This document shows, in pieces, positions 36,038-46,000 of a stretch of DNA of 64,000 nt; the first letter of the stretch is position 1, and each line of letters begins with the position of its first letter. Below the pieces are notes generated by a model that was not told the origin of the DNA, did not search any database, and was given only the letters and a program-made list of their open reading frames with translations. The stretch covers positions 3,530,802 through 3,594,801 of the forward strand of contig NC_134418.1 in NCBI RefSeq assembly GCF_030867145.1, given 5' to 3'. This stretch comes from Opisthocomus hoazin. Lineage: Eukaryota; Chordata; Aves; Opisthocomiformes; Opisthocomidae. Made by a program: the position numbers and the translations under genes.

Positions 36038-36860
36038 TTTGGATTCGAGCAAAGGAGGTTGCTGGCGGCCGAGTGATTAACGTGCAGTTGCTGGGAATTA
36101 TGTCATCTGCCTCGGTGCTGGGTGGCCCTCGCCCAGCAGCGGTGGGGAGGGAAGGGAGGGAGGACTTTTTGGAGGGGGGGGACGACGACACGTCACGCCA
36201 CGGGTCTCCCCGCTTGGGACTTCACCCAAGGAGGCACCGATGCCTCCACGGCTTCGCGGAGACGCAGGCGTCAAGTGTTCCACCCCACCCGTTGCGACCC
36301 CTCCCCAAGCCACGGGTGCACGCTGTGGGTGCCAACCCACCCCGCTGCCCTCAGCTCCCCGGGGTGCCCAGGCCCACGGGCTCCGTCCCCACGCCGGAGA
36401 GGAGCAAGTTGCCGCTCTTCCCCATGGCTCATCCCGCTCCAGCTGGGTTTGGAGCAGCCGGGGAGGGCATCGGGATGAAGGAAGGATGAAGGCAGGCATC
36501 CCCCGTGCCAGCTCCCCGGGAGCGAGCGGGGCTGGAGCTGCTGCACTGCAGCAGAGAGCCCGATCCGGGGATGTGGCCGTGCCTGGGGGTGGGGGGGAGG
36601 GCAGGGACCCCCTCTTGCCACCCTCAGCTGCTCCTCAGGGTCAAGGCAGGAGCCTGGGGACCTGTGGCTGCCAGCGGTCCCTCCGCTCCGGAGGGGAGTG
36701 TTGGGCTGCTGGATGCTCCCCAGCCTCCGGAGCATCCCTGGAGCATCCTCTGCCCCTGCCCTGCACGCGTGGGGAGCTGGGGGAGGGGGGCAAGGCCTGC
36801 CAGCTGAGCCTGGCCTGGGTCCCCACTGCACATCGACACCTTCTTCCCTCTGCTCCGCAC
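36038..36860. other. GC-rich DNA between the G-run cluster and the decamer array
   Basis: GC- and CpG-rich sequence with several open frames on both strands, none recognisable. The frames 36073-36489, 36122-36478 and 36240-37019 overlap each other in different frames, which argues against any one being a gene. Confidence 0.45.
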
Positions 36861-37810
36861 CCCATACAGCCCCACACAGCCCCATGCAGCCCCCCACAGC
36901 TCTGTGCAGTCCCATGCAGCCCCATGCAGTTCTGTGCAGCCCCATGCAGCCCCACACAGCCCCATGCAGCCCCACACAGCCCCATGCAGCCCCATGCAGT
37001 TCTGTGCAGTCCCACATAGCCCCATGCAGCCCCATGTGGTTCCATGCAGCCCCATGCAGCTCCATGCAGCCCCATGTAGCTCTGTGCAGCCCCATGCAGC
37101 CCCATGAAGCCCCATGCAGCCCCATGCAGTTCCTTGCAGCTTTGTGCAGCTCCATGCAGCTCCATGCAGCTCTGTGTAGCCCCATGCAGCCCCATGTGGT
37201 TCCATGTAGCCCCATGTAGTTCCACAAAGCTCCATGCAGCCCCATGCAGCTCCATGCAGCTCCATGCAGTTCCATGCAGCCCCATGCAGTCCCATGTGGT
37301 TCCATGCAGCCCCATGCAGCCCCATGCAGTTCCGTGCAGCTCCATGCAGCCCCATGCAGCCCCATGCAGCTCTATGCAGCTCCATGCAGCTCTGTGTAGC
37401 CCTATGCAGCCCCATGCAGCTCCATGCAGCCCCATGCAGCCCCACACAGTTCCATGCAGCCCCATGCAGCTCCATGCAGCCCCATGCAGCCCCATGCAGC
37501 TCTATGCAGCTCCATGCAGCTCTGTGTAGCCTTATGCAGCCCAGCACAGCCTCGTGCAGCCCCATGCAGCCCCGTGTAGCTCTGTGCAGCCCCGTGCAGC
37601 CCCACGCAGTTCCATGCATCCCCATGCAGCCCCGTGTAGCTCTGTGCAGCCCCATGCAGCCCCACGCAGTTCCATGCAGCCCCATGCAGCCCCATGCAGC
37701 TCCATGCAGCCCCATGCAGCCCCACGCAGTTCCATGCAGCCCCATGCAGCTCCATGCAGCCCCATGTAGCTCCATGCAGCTCTGTGCAGCCCCATGCAGC
37801 CCCGTGCACC
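36861..37810. repeat. Decamer minisatellite, about 95 units of the CAGCCCCATG type
   Basis: From 36861 to 37800 there are 94 consecutive 10-bp units with no insertion or deletion, then one degenerate unit. In the register used here a unit is CCCATGCAGC, with recurring variants TCCATGCAGC, TCTGTGCAGC, CCCATGCAGT, CCCATGTAGC, CCCATGTGGT and CCCACACAGC. Variant order repeats at longer periods: the block at 37311-37410 matches 37441-37540 with a 130-bp offset, and CCCGTGTAGC-TCTGTGCAGC at 37571 recurs at 37631 with a 60-bp offset. Ten is not a multiple of three, so all three frames of a strand read the same decapeptide in rotation. This explains the very long open frames on both strands (up to 441 codons, minus, 36624-37949) without any coding function. 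Confidence 0.97.
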
Positions 37811-38220
37811 ACGGCAGAGGGTCGGGCAGGGAGAGGAGCAGGCAGATGCAAGCAGAAGGGCTGCAGGGAGACGGGAGTGGAGGCAGGAGGGGTGGGCAGA
37901 TGCTGTAGTGGGGCTGTGCTGGCTTTTTCTGCCCCACGTCGCAGTACATGGGAGGGGTGATGCCAACAGCTTCTTTAATTCAAGCGGGGAGTCGGTGGGT
38001 GTAATTCAAGCCACGGGATGCCACTTGCCCCACGGGATAACCTTTGGCAACTCCCTTAGCTCTTCCACACTCTGCTTTCAACACCCTCCAGCACATCCTT
38101 CATCCACAAACATGCTCGGGCAGCGGATTATGCCAGCGGCCGAGCCCCCGAGGGAGGTGCTGACATTAAACAAGGGAACAGGATCTCAAAGCACCCGGGG
38201 TCTCGAGCAGCCAGGGGTGG
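37811..38220. other. Single-copy DNA between decamer array and CpG-dense block
   Basis: Nothing recognisable. CpG content rises toward 38130-38220 (GCGGCCGAGCCCCCGAGG). Confidence 0.45.
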
Positions 38221-38640
38221 GAGGCTCCTGCATCACGTGCGGTGCGTTCGCCCGTCCCCTGTCCACGCAGGGAGCTGTGCGGTTTGTTTACGTGTGGCCC
38301 CGGTTCGAGCGGCGATCTGCCGGGGCTATATATAGCAGGCGATGCTGTCATCCGAGTTCAGCCTGGCTGGGGAATTTATTTTCTGCAGAGGTTGGGAGGC
38401 GAACGGACTGAAAACAGGCGTGGAAATGCCAGGGCGGTGTGATTCCCCGTCTGCGGCGTCCGGGCTCCCACAAGGGAACCGGGCACGTTGTCCTGAGCGT
38501 TGGCCTCGTGACAATGATGGGGGAGAGGATGAATTCGTGGAGGGGCTGAAACTTCCCCCGTCGGCTTCTTGCGGCGTGCGTGGCCGCATGGGCTCCGTGC
38601 AGGGACGAGGGTCAGCGCTTCTCGAGCCAGTCTTTGCTGG
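38221..38640. promoter_or_regulatory. CpG-dense block, candidate promoter region
   Basis: About 38 CpGs in 420 bp. It contains a CACGTG E-box (38234-38239), a forkhead-type TGTTTAC (38285-38291), the TATATATA element (38327-38334) and GC-rich flanks. An open frame at 38342-38653 starts only 8 bases after the TATA element, so it cannot be the translation start of a transcript driven by it in the plus direction. No coding exon was recognised on either strand. Confidence 0.4.
38327..38334. promoter_or_regulatory. TATA-box candidate TATATATA
   Basis: The context is GGGGCTATATATAGCAGG, with GC-rich sequence on both sides as in many TATA promoters. For plus-strand use, initiation would be expected about 30 bases on, around 38357, where TTCAGCC offers a pyrimidine-rich initiator-like word. 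The core is self-complementary, so direction is not determined by the box alone. Confidence 0.35.
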
Positions 38641-39576
38641 GTCACTGGGTTGATGCCCTCAGGGACCAACCCCCAGCCCCCAGGTCCAAAAGGAGGAGGT
38701 AGAAAAGCATCCGAAAGTCCAACATCTGGTTGCAGGAACCTAGATACTTGGGAGACAGCAGCAGCTTGTGCTACCAGAGATGGGACTGGGAGAGCCCCAG
38801 CCTCCGTGGGGCATCAGCCCTGGGCACTCGCTGCAGCATCCATCACAGGGGCATCATCATGTCATGGTGGTTCACGATGAGGGCATCTGTTGATCGCCCA
38901 TCCCTCCCCGGAGGAGGAGGAAAGACGGCCCCCTGCCTTGTGAAAAAAGGCAGATGGGAAGGGTGGTTTCCAAACGCGCTGTGAAAACCACACTGCATCA
39001 GCAGTCAGAGGCACTCGCTGCAGGATAACTCAGCGTGGAGCAGGAATCTGGATAAAACAGGCTGCAAAAAAGTTTCTGAAGGGAATCACGTCCCAGCGGG
39101 GAAGCTTAAGAGTTCAGATGGTGTTGCTGGAGCTGTCATAGGGCTTAAAATCTGCTTTCTCTTGAAGGGGAACTGAGCACACCAAGAAAAGCCCAGCCAT
39201 GCCTGGGGCTGTCAGAGAAATCCAGCAACCAAAGGGTGAAACGAGGAGATTTCTTGTTTCCCTTCGAGGAGGATCTTTCCCCATTAGTCATTCTTGTCAC
39301 AGGAGCTGGCAAACATGGTTATTATTTGAGGGCTCTGAAAGTGAAATGGAGGCACGAGTCCAGGAGCCCGGACATCCCTGCCCCACGAGCAGGGGGGAGC
39401 AGGCAGGGACCCCCCCCAGCCCCTCCAGTTCACCCACGCTTCTCCTCCATGGGTAAAGCCTTTATACCCCACATTGGGTCGCTGCATTCCTCCTTTGGTC
39501 AGGCTTTTCCCAGCCCAGGAGTCCTTTCCTTGCAGGTCGTGGTGGCACCAGGAGCCATAGGTAGGCTGTGAAGCTC
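38641..39576. other. Single-copy DNA, no supported gene
   Basis: CpG density falls off and no recognisable exon is present. Confidence 0.5.
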
Positions 39577-39822
39577 CTGAAGCACAGGAAGTTCCGTCTG
39601 AACATGAGGAAGAACTTCTTCCCTCTGAGGGTGACGGAGCCCTGGAACAGGCTGCCCAGGGAGGCTGTGGAGTCTCCTTCTCTGGAGATATTCAAGACCC
39701 GCCTGGACAAGGTCCTGTGCAGCCTGCTGTAGGTGACCCTGCTTCGGCAGGAGGGTTGGACTAGATGACCCACAGAGGTGCCTTCCAACCCCTACCATTC
39801 TGTGATTCTGTGATTCTGTGAT
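39577..39822 (+). mobile_element. CR1 retrotransposon, 3' fragment
   Basis: The copy starts at CTGAAGCACAGGAAGTTCC, encodes the intact last part of ORF2 ending with TAG at 39730-39732, and finishes with three ATTCTGTG octamers. It has few differences from the other TAG-ending copies and is probably among the younger ones. Confidence 0.96.
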
Positions 39823-41902
39823 TTTGGAGGTGGTGGTGGTCCGAGCACCTTGAGACCCAGCAACAAGCCAGGTGGTTCCTGGCAGAGAGCAACGTGCACC
39901 CAGGCATCATTGTGAGGGGGAAAGGACCCTGCTGACACCACCCATTTTTTGGAAGCCAGGTGCTGGACTTTTGCTTTTTCCCACTGTTCCTGCAGGAACA
40001 CGTCTTGGTGAGGCAGGGGGTGAGGACATCTCTTCTGAGATCCTCACAGTGGTGGTCCCAGAACAGGAGCTGAGCAGGCAGGGAGAGCGTAGCCAGGAGG
40101 AGGTTCACTTTCCTAGGGGGCAAGAAGGTCCACATAGCTCCTTGATCAGCAAGGAAAGCAAACACAAGCGTCAAAGCAGCTATCAGGAAAGAGGGAGATG
40201 GCTTAGGGCTTACAGTTCAGGGTCGGCTGGACCCAAGAGCTCTCTCAGCACAGGGAGTTGAAAGTCCTCTTGACTTGGTAGAGGAACTGTAGAAACTTCT
40301 GCTTCATCTCAGCGGAGCTGCTGCAAGGCTTGAAATCAGGCTCTCAGTGATCTTAGCTGAGAGTCCGCCTTTCAGAATTGTTTTTGCAATGAATATGTTG
40401 GGGTTTTTTCTGTCTCCTGGGCCAGAAGGACGGCTTTTGTCTGAGCCTTGCTAGAGTTTGATTCAAGATGAGAGTTGGTGGCCAGGTCTCTGCCTTCCCC
40501 CTCCTCCCCACTGACCGTTGAAGTGGCTGGCACCTTCCTTCTTACACGCGTGGATCAATGTTCGGGGTGGTCACAAGGGCTGGAAAAGTTTTGGGTTTTT
40601 CCTTTGGATGAAAGCAGGGGAAGCTGCGGGATAACGTGACTCCAGCAGCTGGAGCCTCACTGGAGCATGTAGACTACAGGCAGCTCTTGTGCGCACAAGG
40701 ATCCAGGAAGGCTACACCTACAGCAGCCTAGGCTAGCTGAGACATCAGAGAAACTCTCCTGGTCTCCAGCAGTTGGTAGCTCAGGGATTTACTCAATGAT
40801 CCGAGCTTTCCCTTTTGCTCCATGACTTTTTTCTGGTTGCTTTCTGAGCCCCTGCATGCCCTTTAGCATCCACCAGCATCCTCACCGCTCCCACCACCCA
40901 CCCAACAGCCACCTCCAGCCTTTCAGTCCTCAGCTGGTCCCAGTGGGTGCTGCCAGAGCCTGAACTGCAGCGCTGATCGATGCAAAACGAACTCACACGC
41001 CTGATCCTCACACCAGACCACCGGCATGGAGATACACAGCTCTCCCCTTCTCTTGGGGCCAGATCCTGATTGTGGGCCGGCGAGATGCTCCAGGTTTAGA
41101 CAGACGTAACGGAGCCCATTCTCTTTGTAGGAAGCTCAGAAGAAAGACGATCATATTATTAACACATGCTGCTCTTCACACAAACAAGTTTGCAAATATT
41201 TATCCGCTGGAGATATACACGGGCTCGGAAGTTGCCAAGTAACGTAACAAGAGACGCTTTTAAATAAATATATGTGCGTCTGCGGGTGACGAATTAACCA
41301 AATCCCTTGGTATGTGGCCCAAAGACATGTTTTTCTCTGGAAGCCCAGCACCAGTAATGATAATAATGATCCGAGCCAGGAAAAAAACCTGTGAGAAACA
41401 ACTGCTGCTCGTGTTTCCAGCACCCAGTGAATCCCAGGGGAAACGGGTTCCCCACCAGGAAGCTCCATAAGCACCGGATCCGTGTCTGCCAGGGAGAAAT
41501 TGGGAAGGAGGATGGGATGTGGTTTTTATTGTGCAGAGGAAGTAAGAGCAAGTCCAGTGCACTTGGTGGGGTTTCATCCTGCATTGATGCACCTCTCCTA
41601 CATACCTGTAGGACCTTCTCTATAGGCTCAGGTTTTCAAGACACCTTGTTGTAGACCCTGTATCATTCAGTGGTTCTCCATGTTTCCTTCCCTCCAGTCC
41701 CAAGGCCAAGCAGCAGGGCACATTGGACCTCTTCCTCTCCATACCAGGTGGCTATGTCCCACCAATCCAGCGGGAATGTTGCTTGCCCAGGCATTCTCTG
41801 CACCCTCTAGATGACCAGGGTTTTCCCGTTTCCCTGTCACGAAGTCCTGCTAAATCCCTGCTGTGAGGCCAGTTTACAAGTTCTGGGGGATTATTAGGGG
41901 AG
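39823..41902. other. Single-copy DNA, no supported gene
   Basis: No coding exon recognised. The stretch 41150-41380 is AT-rich (GCAAATATTTATCC, TTTAAATAAATATATG, AATGATAATAATGATCC) in GC-rich surroundings and could be a conserved non-coding element. Confidence 0.45.
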
Positions 41903-42086
41903 TTGGAACAGGTTGCCCAGGGAGGTTGTGGATTCTCCTTCTCTGGAGATATTCAAGACCCACCTGTGCAGCCTGCTCTAGGTGACCCTGCTTCGGTAGG
42001 GGGGGTTGGACTGGGTGACCTACAGAGGTCCCTTCCAACCCCTAACATTCGGTGATCCTGTGATTCTGTGATTCTGTGATTCTGTG
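41903..42086 (+). mobile_element. CR1 retrotransposon, short 3' fragment
   Basis: The copy runs from TTGGAACAGGTTGCCCAGGG through the 3' UTR to ATTCTGTG octamers at 42060-42086. Relative to other copies it lacks about 12 bp of the coding tail between CACCT and GTGCAGCC. Its stop position reads CTC TAG (41976-41981), a codon context midway between the CTG TAG and CTC TGG copies. Confidence 0.94.
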
Positions 42087-42474
42087 AGTCAGTGCTGCCA
42101 GAGGAGATGAGATGGATTTGCAGATGAACGGAGATGTCTCACCCAGTTCATCCTTCCATGGAGAAGCCGTGGCTTGTGGGGCTGGAATTTGGTGGAGATG
42201 TTCCCATAGATGTCCACCATCTCGTCCCCACCATCACAGGAGAGCATGGCCTGAGGGTTTTCTGAGGGTTGTAATTTTGGGGCCACTTTGGGGTTCTTGC
42301 CCAAACCACAGCATGAAGACAGGCTCCTTGGGCATGAAACTGGTAGGCAAGGTCAACTGGGTGAGCATCCCCAGCTGCGTGGTTTTGGGGAGGATGGACA
42401 CTGCCCACCCTCAACGTGCCCAGGGTAAAGGGGCAAGAGGAGACAGCCTGGCCGAAGTGACAGTGGTAGATTTT

Positions 42475-42524
42475 GCCCAGAGAGGTTGTAGATGCTCCAT
42501 CCCTGGAAACATTCAAGGATGGGA
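42475..42524 (+). mobile_element. Probable very short CR1 fragment
   Basis: GCCCAGAGAGGTTGTAGATGC and CATCCCTGGAAACATTCAAGG match the coding tail of another CR1 group ('PREVVDAPSLETFK'). It is only about 50 bp long with no tail, so the assignment is tentative. Confidence 0.5.
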
Positions 42525-45500
42525 GCTGCTCCCCAAGCTCACAGCCATCGCAGCGCCCTGCAGACACGCTCCGAAGAGGATGCGCAAGGGGAGGTCAGAG
42601 CTTTTATTAGCCCAGCTGCTGGAGCTGGAAAAACCAGACCAGCTTTCGGGCACAGGAGCTCATCTCCTTGTCTGTGCCTTCTAATTATATCAGTTGATCT
42701 AGCACAAGCTCGTTCCACTCCCCGTGGACCATGCCTCCATTACACCGCCAGCTCTGCCCTTCGCAAGCACTTGGAGTAACAGCCAAGCCATCCCACTTGA
42801 GAAGTTGGGGATGGGAGGACCGGCCATCCCACCTCAGACATTTCCCTGCAGAGGGATCTTTTGCCTCCAGCGATGCAAGGAATTGCAAGGGGATAGGGAG
42901 AGGGGACAGGGGGCAAGAGACAGGGATATGTTGGTGTTTTGTTTGGCCAGACCATGCATCTTGCCCTGCTGTTGGCCCTTCGGTGTGATTGCTCCAAAGT
43001 GTTGTGTGGAAAGCCAGGGAGGGCTGTCCCTGTAATGGGGGTCAGCCAGGCTGGCTCCTCAGGGTGTCTCAGAGAGGTCAGGACAGAAAGGAGAGGATGA
43101 AAGCATCCCAAAAACTATCTGGGATGGGCAGAGCTGCACCCCCATGTCCCCTGCAGTGCACAGAACTCAGATCCCACATCTCTTCTCTTCCTCCAGCCAC
43201 CATGGTCCTGCTCCCCCTGCCCAGAGCAGGGGGGGTCTAGCAAAGACCAGAAGCTGTTCTTGGCTCAAATCTCTCCCTCCTCAAATAAATACATTTCTCA
43301 AAAGGCCTCTAGGAGAAGCCACAGCTCTACCAAGTTTCAGCTCAGCAACGGCATAGATACCCATCTCCAGGAGCAAGCTGAATACAGCCCATAAAGCACG
43401 GCTCTCGTGCCAGTCTCGGGGAGACCCCGATGTTCTCCACGGCTTCTAGCTCCTCCTGTAACACAAACAACAGATCACTGCTGCTGAGCTGGTCCTCAGC
43501 CAGCCATGGCGCAGCAGGATTTTGCTCTCCTCCTTCCTTCGATCCACGCTCTTCCCCCCTCCCAATGGTTTTCCGAGCCGGGATGCAGTTGCAGTTGCAT
43601 TTGCAGACCCCAGAGACTGATCTCTTTGGGGATCAGGACGTGCCCAACAGCCACGAGTGGTTTTAGCGGTGTTGAATCCCGAGTGGAGAGTTTGTTCTCT
43701 GTTTTGTGCTCTGCTGCTGGCATTTCGTGTGGCCCCTGGCATGTTCCTTAACGTGCAGACCTCAGTTTCCCTCTGCTAGGCTGTATTGCAGCCCCCAAAG
43801 CCCAGGGCAGCAATGGCAAAGGACTGTAATCAGTGGGAACTAAATTAGGGACTGTGATGAGATATTTTAAAACCTAATCTTGTGGTTAAAGCAGTGAATG
43901 TGTGACCTGCACGTGTTTGGGGCAGGCAATCCTCCACGGACAATGACCAGTCTGTTTCCCAGCAGAGCCTGAACAAACTCATCTCACCTGTGACCTGCAG
44001 CTCAGGACGGCTGTGCTGCACTGCTGGGACCGGCCAAACCAACCCACGGCCTGTTGACATTCCTCAGCGCCAGCCAAAAGGCTTTGTCTTCCCCTCCATG
44101 CTCTGAGAGGCCCAAATTAGCTTTTAATAATAATAATACACATACACACACAAAAAAAAAAAGCCCTGGGCAAACAATCCAGCCCCGGACTGCAAACACT
44201 CCCCGAGGGGCACCAGGTGTGGTGCATTCCTGATAGCCGGGAAAGAAAGGAGGGATTATTTCCCTCTCCAACTGGGTGAGCAGCAGTGGCCAGCCCGGCC
44301 GGCAGCCACGCCGGCTCCAAGCAGGGCTGGGTCATGCCCAGCATCATGCGAGGTGGGTACATGGCTTTGGGAAGAGGTCCTTCAGCCAAGGCGTGAGCAA
44401 AGCCTCAAGCTCCAAAGGTGACTAACGGCGGTATTTCTTGGTTAAATATGTTTCCTCCATCAGGGGTGAGGGGTTTCAGGCAATAAAAGGGAACTGTTTA
44501 TTTTAAAAACAAGTCCTGTGGGTCACCCGAGCTATCCCTGAGCTGCCTCCCCGTGCCGTGAATGCCCGCGTAGCCTGCTCAGCTACCTCAGCATTGAGTT
44601 GTGCAGATGCATCCACCACCTAGAGGTTATTCCTTGCAGCTGGAAAACTTAATTGTTCCTTCTTTCATGAACTTTCCCATCATCTGTTGACGTCTTTTCC
44701 CCTCCTCCTTAGCAGAGAATTCGAGCAAGCGTAGGACAACTGTGGTTATAGCTCCAGCCTCGGCTTTGGCCAGAACAGGAACTGGGGAAAACCCTTTTGC
44801 TTCAGTTCTCCACCCTTGGCATGGGGGTCAAAGCAATTTTGCACCCCTCCGGGGTTATAAAGGCAGGCAGAGATTTCGCTGGGCCAGCTGCCATGACAAA
44901 ACCAGGGCATCTGCCAGCTCCAGAGCCAGGCAGCAAAACTCCCCAGCCTAAAGTCCAGCACAAGATGACAGCAACCATCCCTTTCCTCCGAGGGAGAGCA
45001 CGCAGGCGATAACACCAGCCACCCCCCCCACCCCGCATCCCAGCGGGGGCCATGTCTCTGTGTCATGCCCCATCTCGGGAAGGAGAATCCTTTCATTTCC
45101 TCTGGACACTTATCCTCTAAGGATCTTGATCCTGGGGGCGAGCGACACAAACACCCTTTAAATCCATCACAGCAGGCTTAAGGGAGGATTAGCCGATGTC
45201 TCTACAGGCTTTAAGCCGGTCTCTGGCTCCTGGGTGGAGCTGGTCCCGAAGCCCCATATCCCGCCCTGGTAGCCCCATCCAGCTTCAGGCTTGCATTTCC
45301 CAAAGGAGATGCTTGCAGGTAGAAATGGAGCGAGCCCGGCTCTGACTCCCATCGGGAGATCGTTGCATCTCAAGAAAACCCAGGCTGGCAACTCGCTTCC
45401 AAAAATGGCAACCATTGTTAATTGCAGAGCTGGTTCTGGTGTGGGTCAAGGACGTGGATGAGCGTTATCTCCTGCCCTCTGCCTGCACCGTGCCTGTGGA

Positions 45501-45925
45501 TGGGGAGGAGAGAGATCTTCCCAGGCTGTTTGACCCCGGCATTGCCTGGGAGAGGAGAAATCCCCCCTGCTCCCCTCCTTTGGAGGGGGGGCCCTACAGA
45601 GCAGCCCGGATATTTCCCCGATGAAGAGCTGACTTCTCCCTTTCATCTCAGCCTGGCTGGCTGGTGGTCTTCATCTCTCTCTGTCATCCCCTTCCTATTT
45701 GCAAGCCATTACCTGGATCGCTTTCCATTCTCGGCACTTTTCCTTCTTAATTTGTCTCAGCAATGTTTTTTTCCGTCTTAGCTTCACTGCTACCCACTGC
45801 ATCCCCTTTAACTCTTCCCATTGCCCATCAGCGAGGACTTTTCGATCAGGACAGTTCTCACAGACCCTCCCAGGATGGCTTTACTCCAGCACGGGCAAGG
45901 GCAAGCTTGTATAACAGCTGTTGAC
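42525..45925. other. Single-copy DNA, no supported gene
   Basis: No coding exon recognised. Contains the simple repeat at 44125-44162 listed separately. ATGGCAACCATTGTTAATTG (about 45404-45423) combines RFX-half-site-like and SOX-like words but is isolated. Confidence 0.5.
44125..44162. repeat. (TAA)n-(CA)n-A-run compound simple repeat
   Basis: TTAATAATAATAATACACATACACACACA is followed by eleven A residues. Low-complexity sequence only. Confidence 0.93.
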
Positions 45926-46000
45926 ACCGTAACATCATTTCAATCGATCTTGTTTGCTAATTAGCTGATTGCAGTAATTGGCATGAATTACCTCGGGGAA
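45926..46000. promoter_or_regulatory. Candidate regulatory block with clustered homeodomain words
   Basis: In 75 bp there are CAATCGATCT (CUT/ONECUT-like ATCGAT), the palindrome GCTAATTAGC (45956-45965), CTGATTGC, CAGTAATTGG and GAATTACC. The same 10-bp palindrome occurs in the block at 4464-4473. It is AT-rich against its flanks. The motif families are established; regulatory activity is inferred. Confidence 0.3.

Noticed and set aside
36240..37949. Long open frames encoding MQPHAAPCSS-like or GAAWGCMGLH-like repeats
   Set aside because: They are translations of the 10-bp array, present in all frames and both strands. No start context or non-repeat domain supports a gene.
8426..38355. Shared 14-mer GATGCTGTCATCCG near 8427 and 38341
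   Set aside because: Several shared 14-mers are expected by chance in a window this long, and the similarity does not extend.
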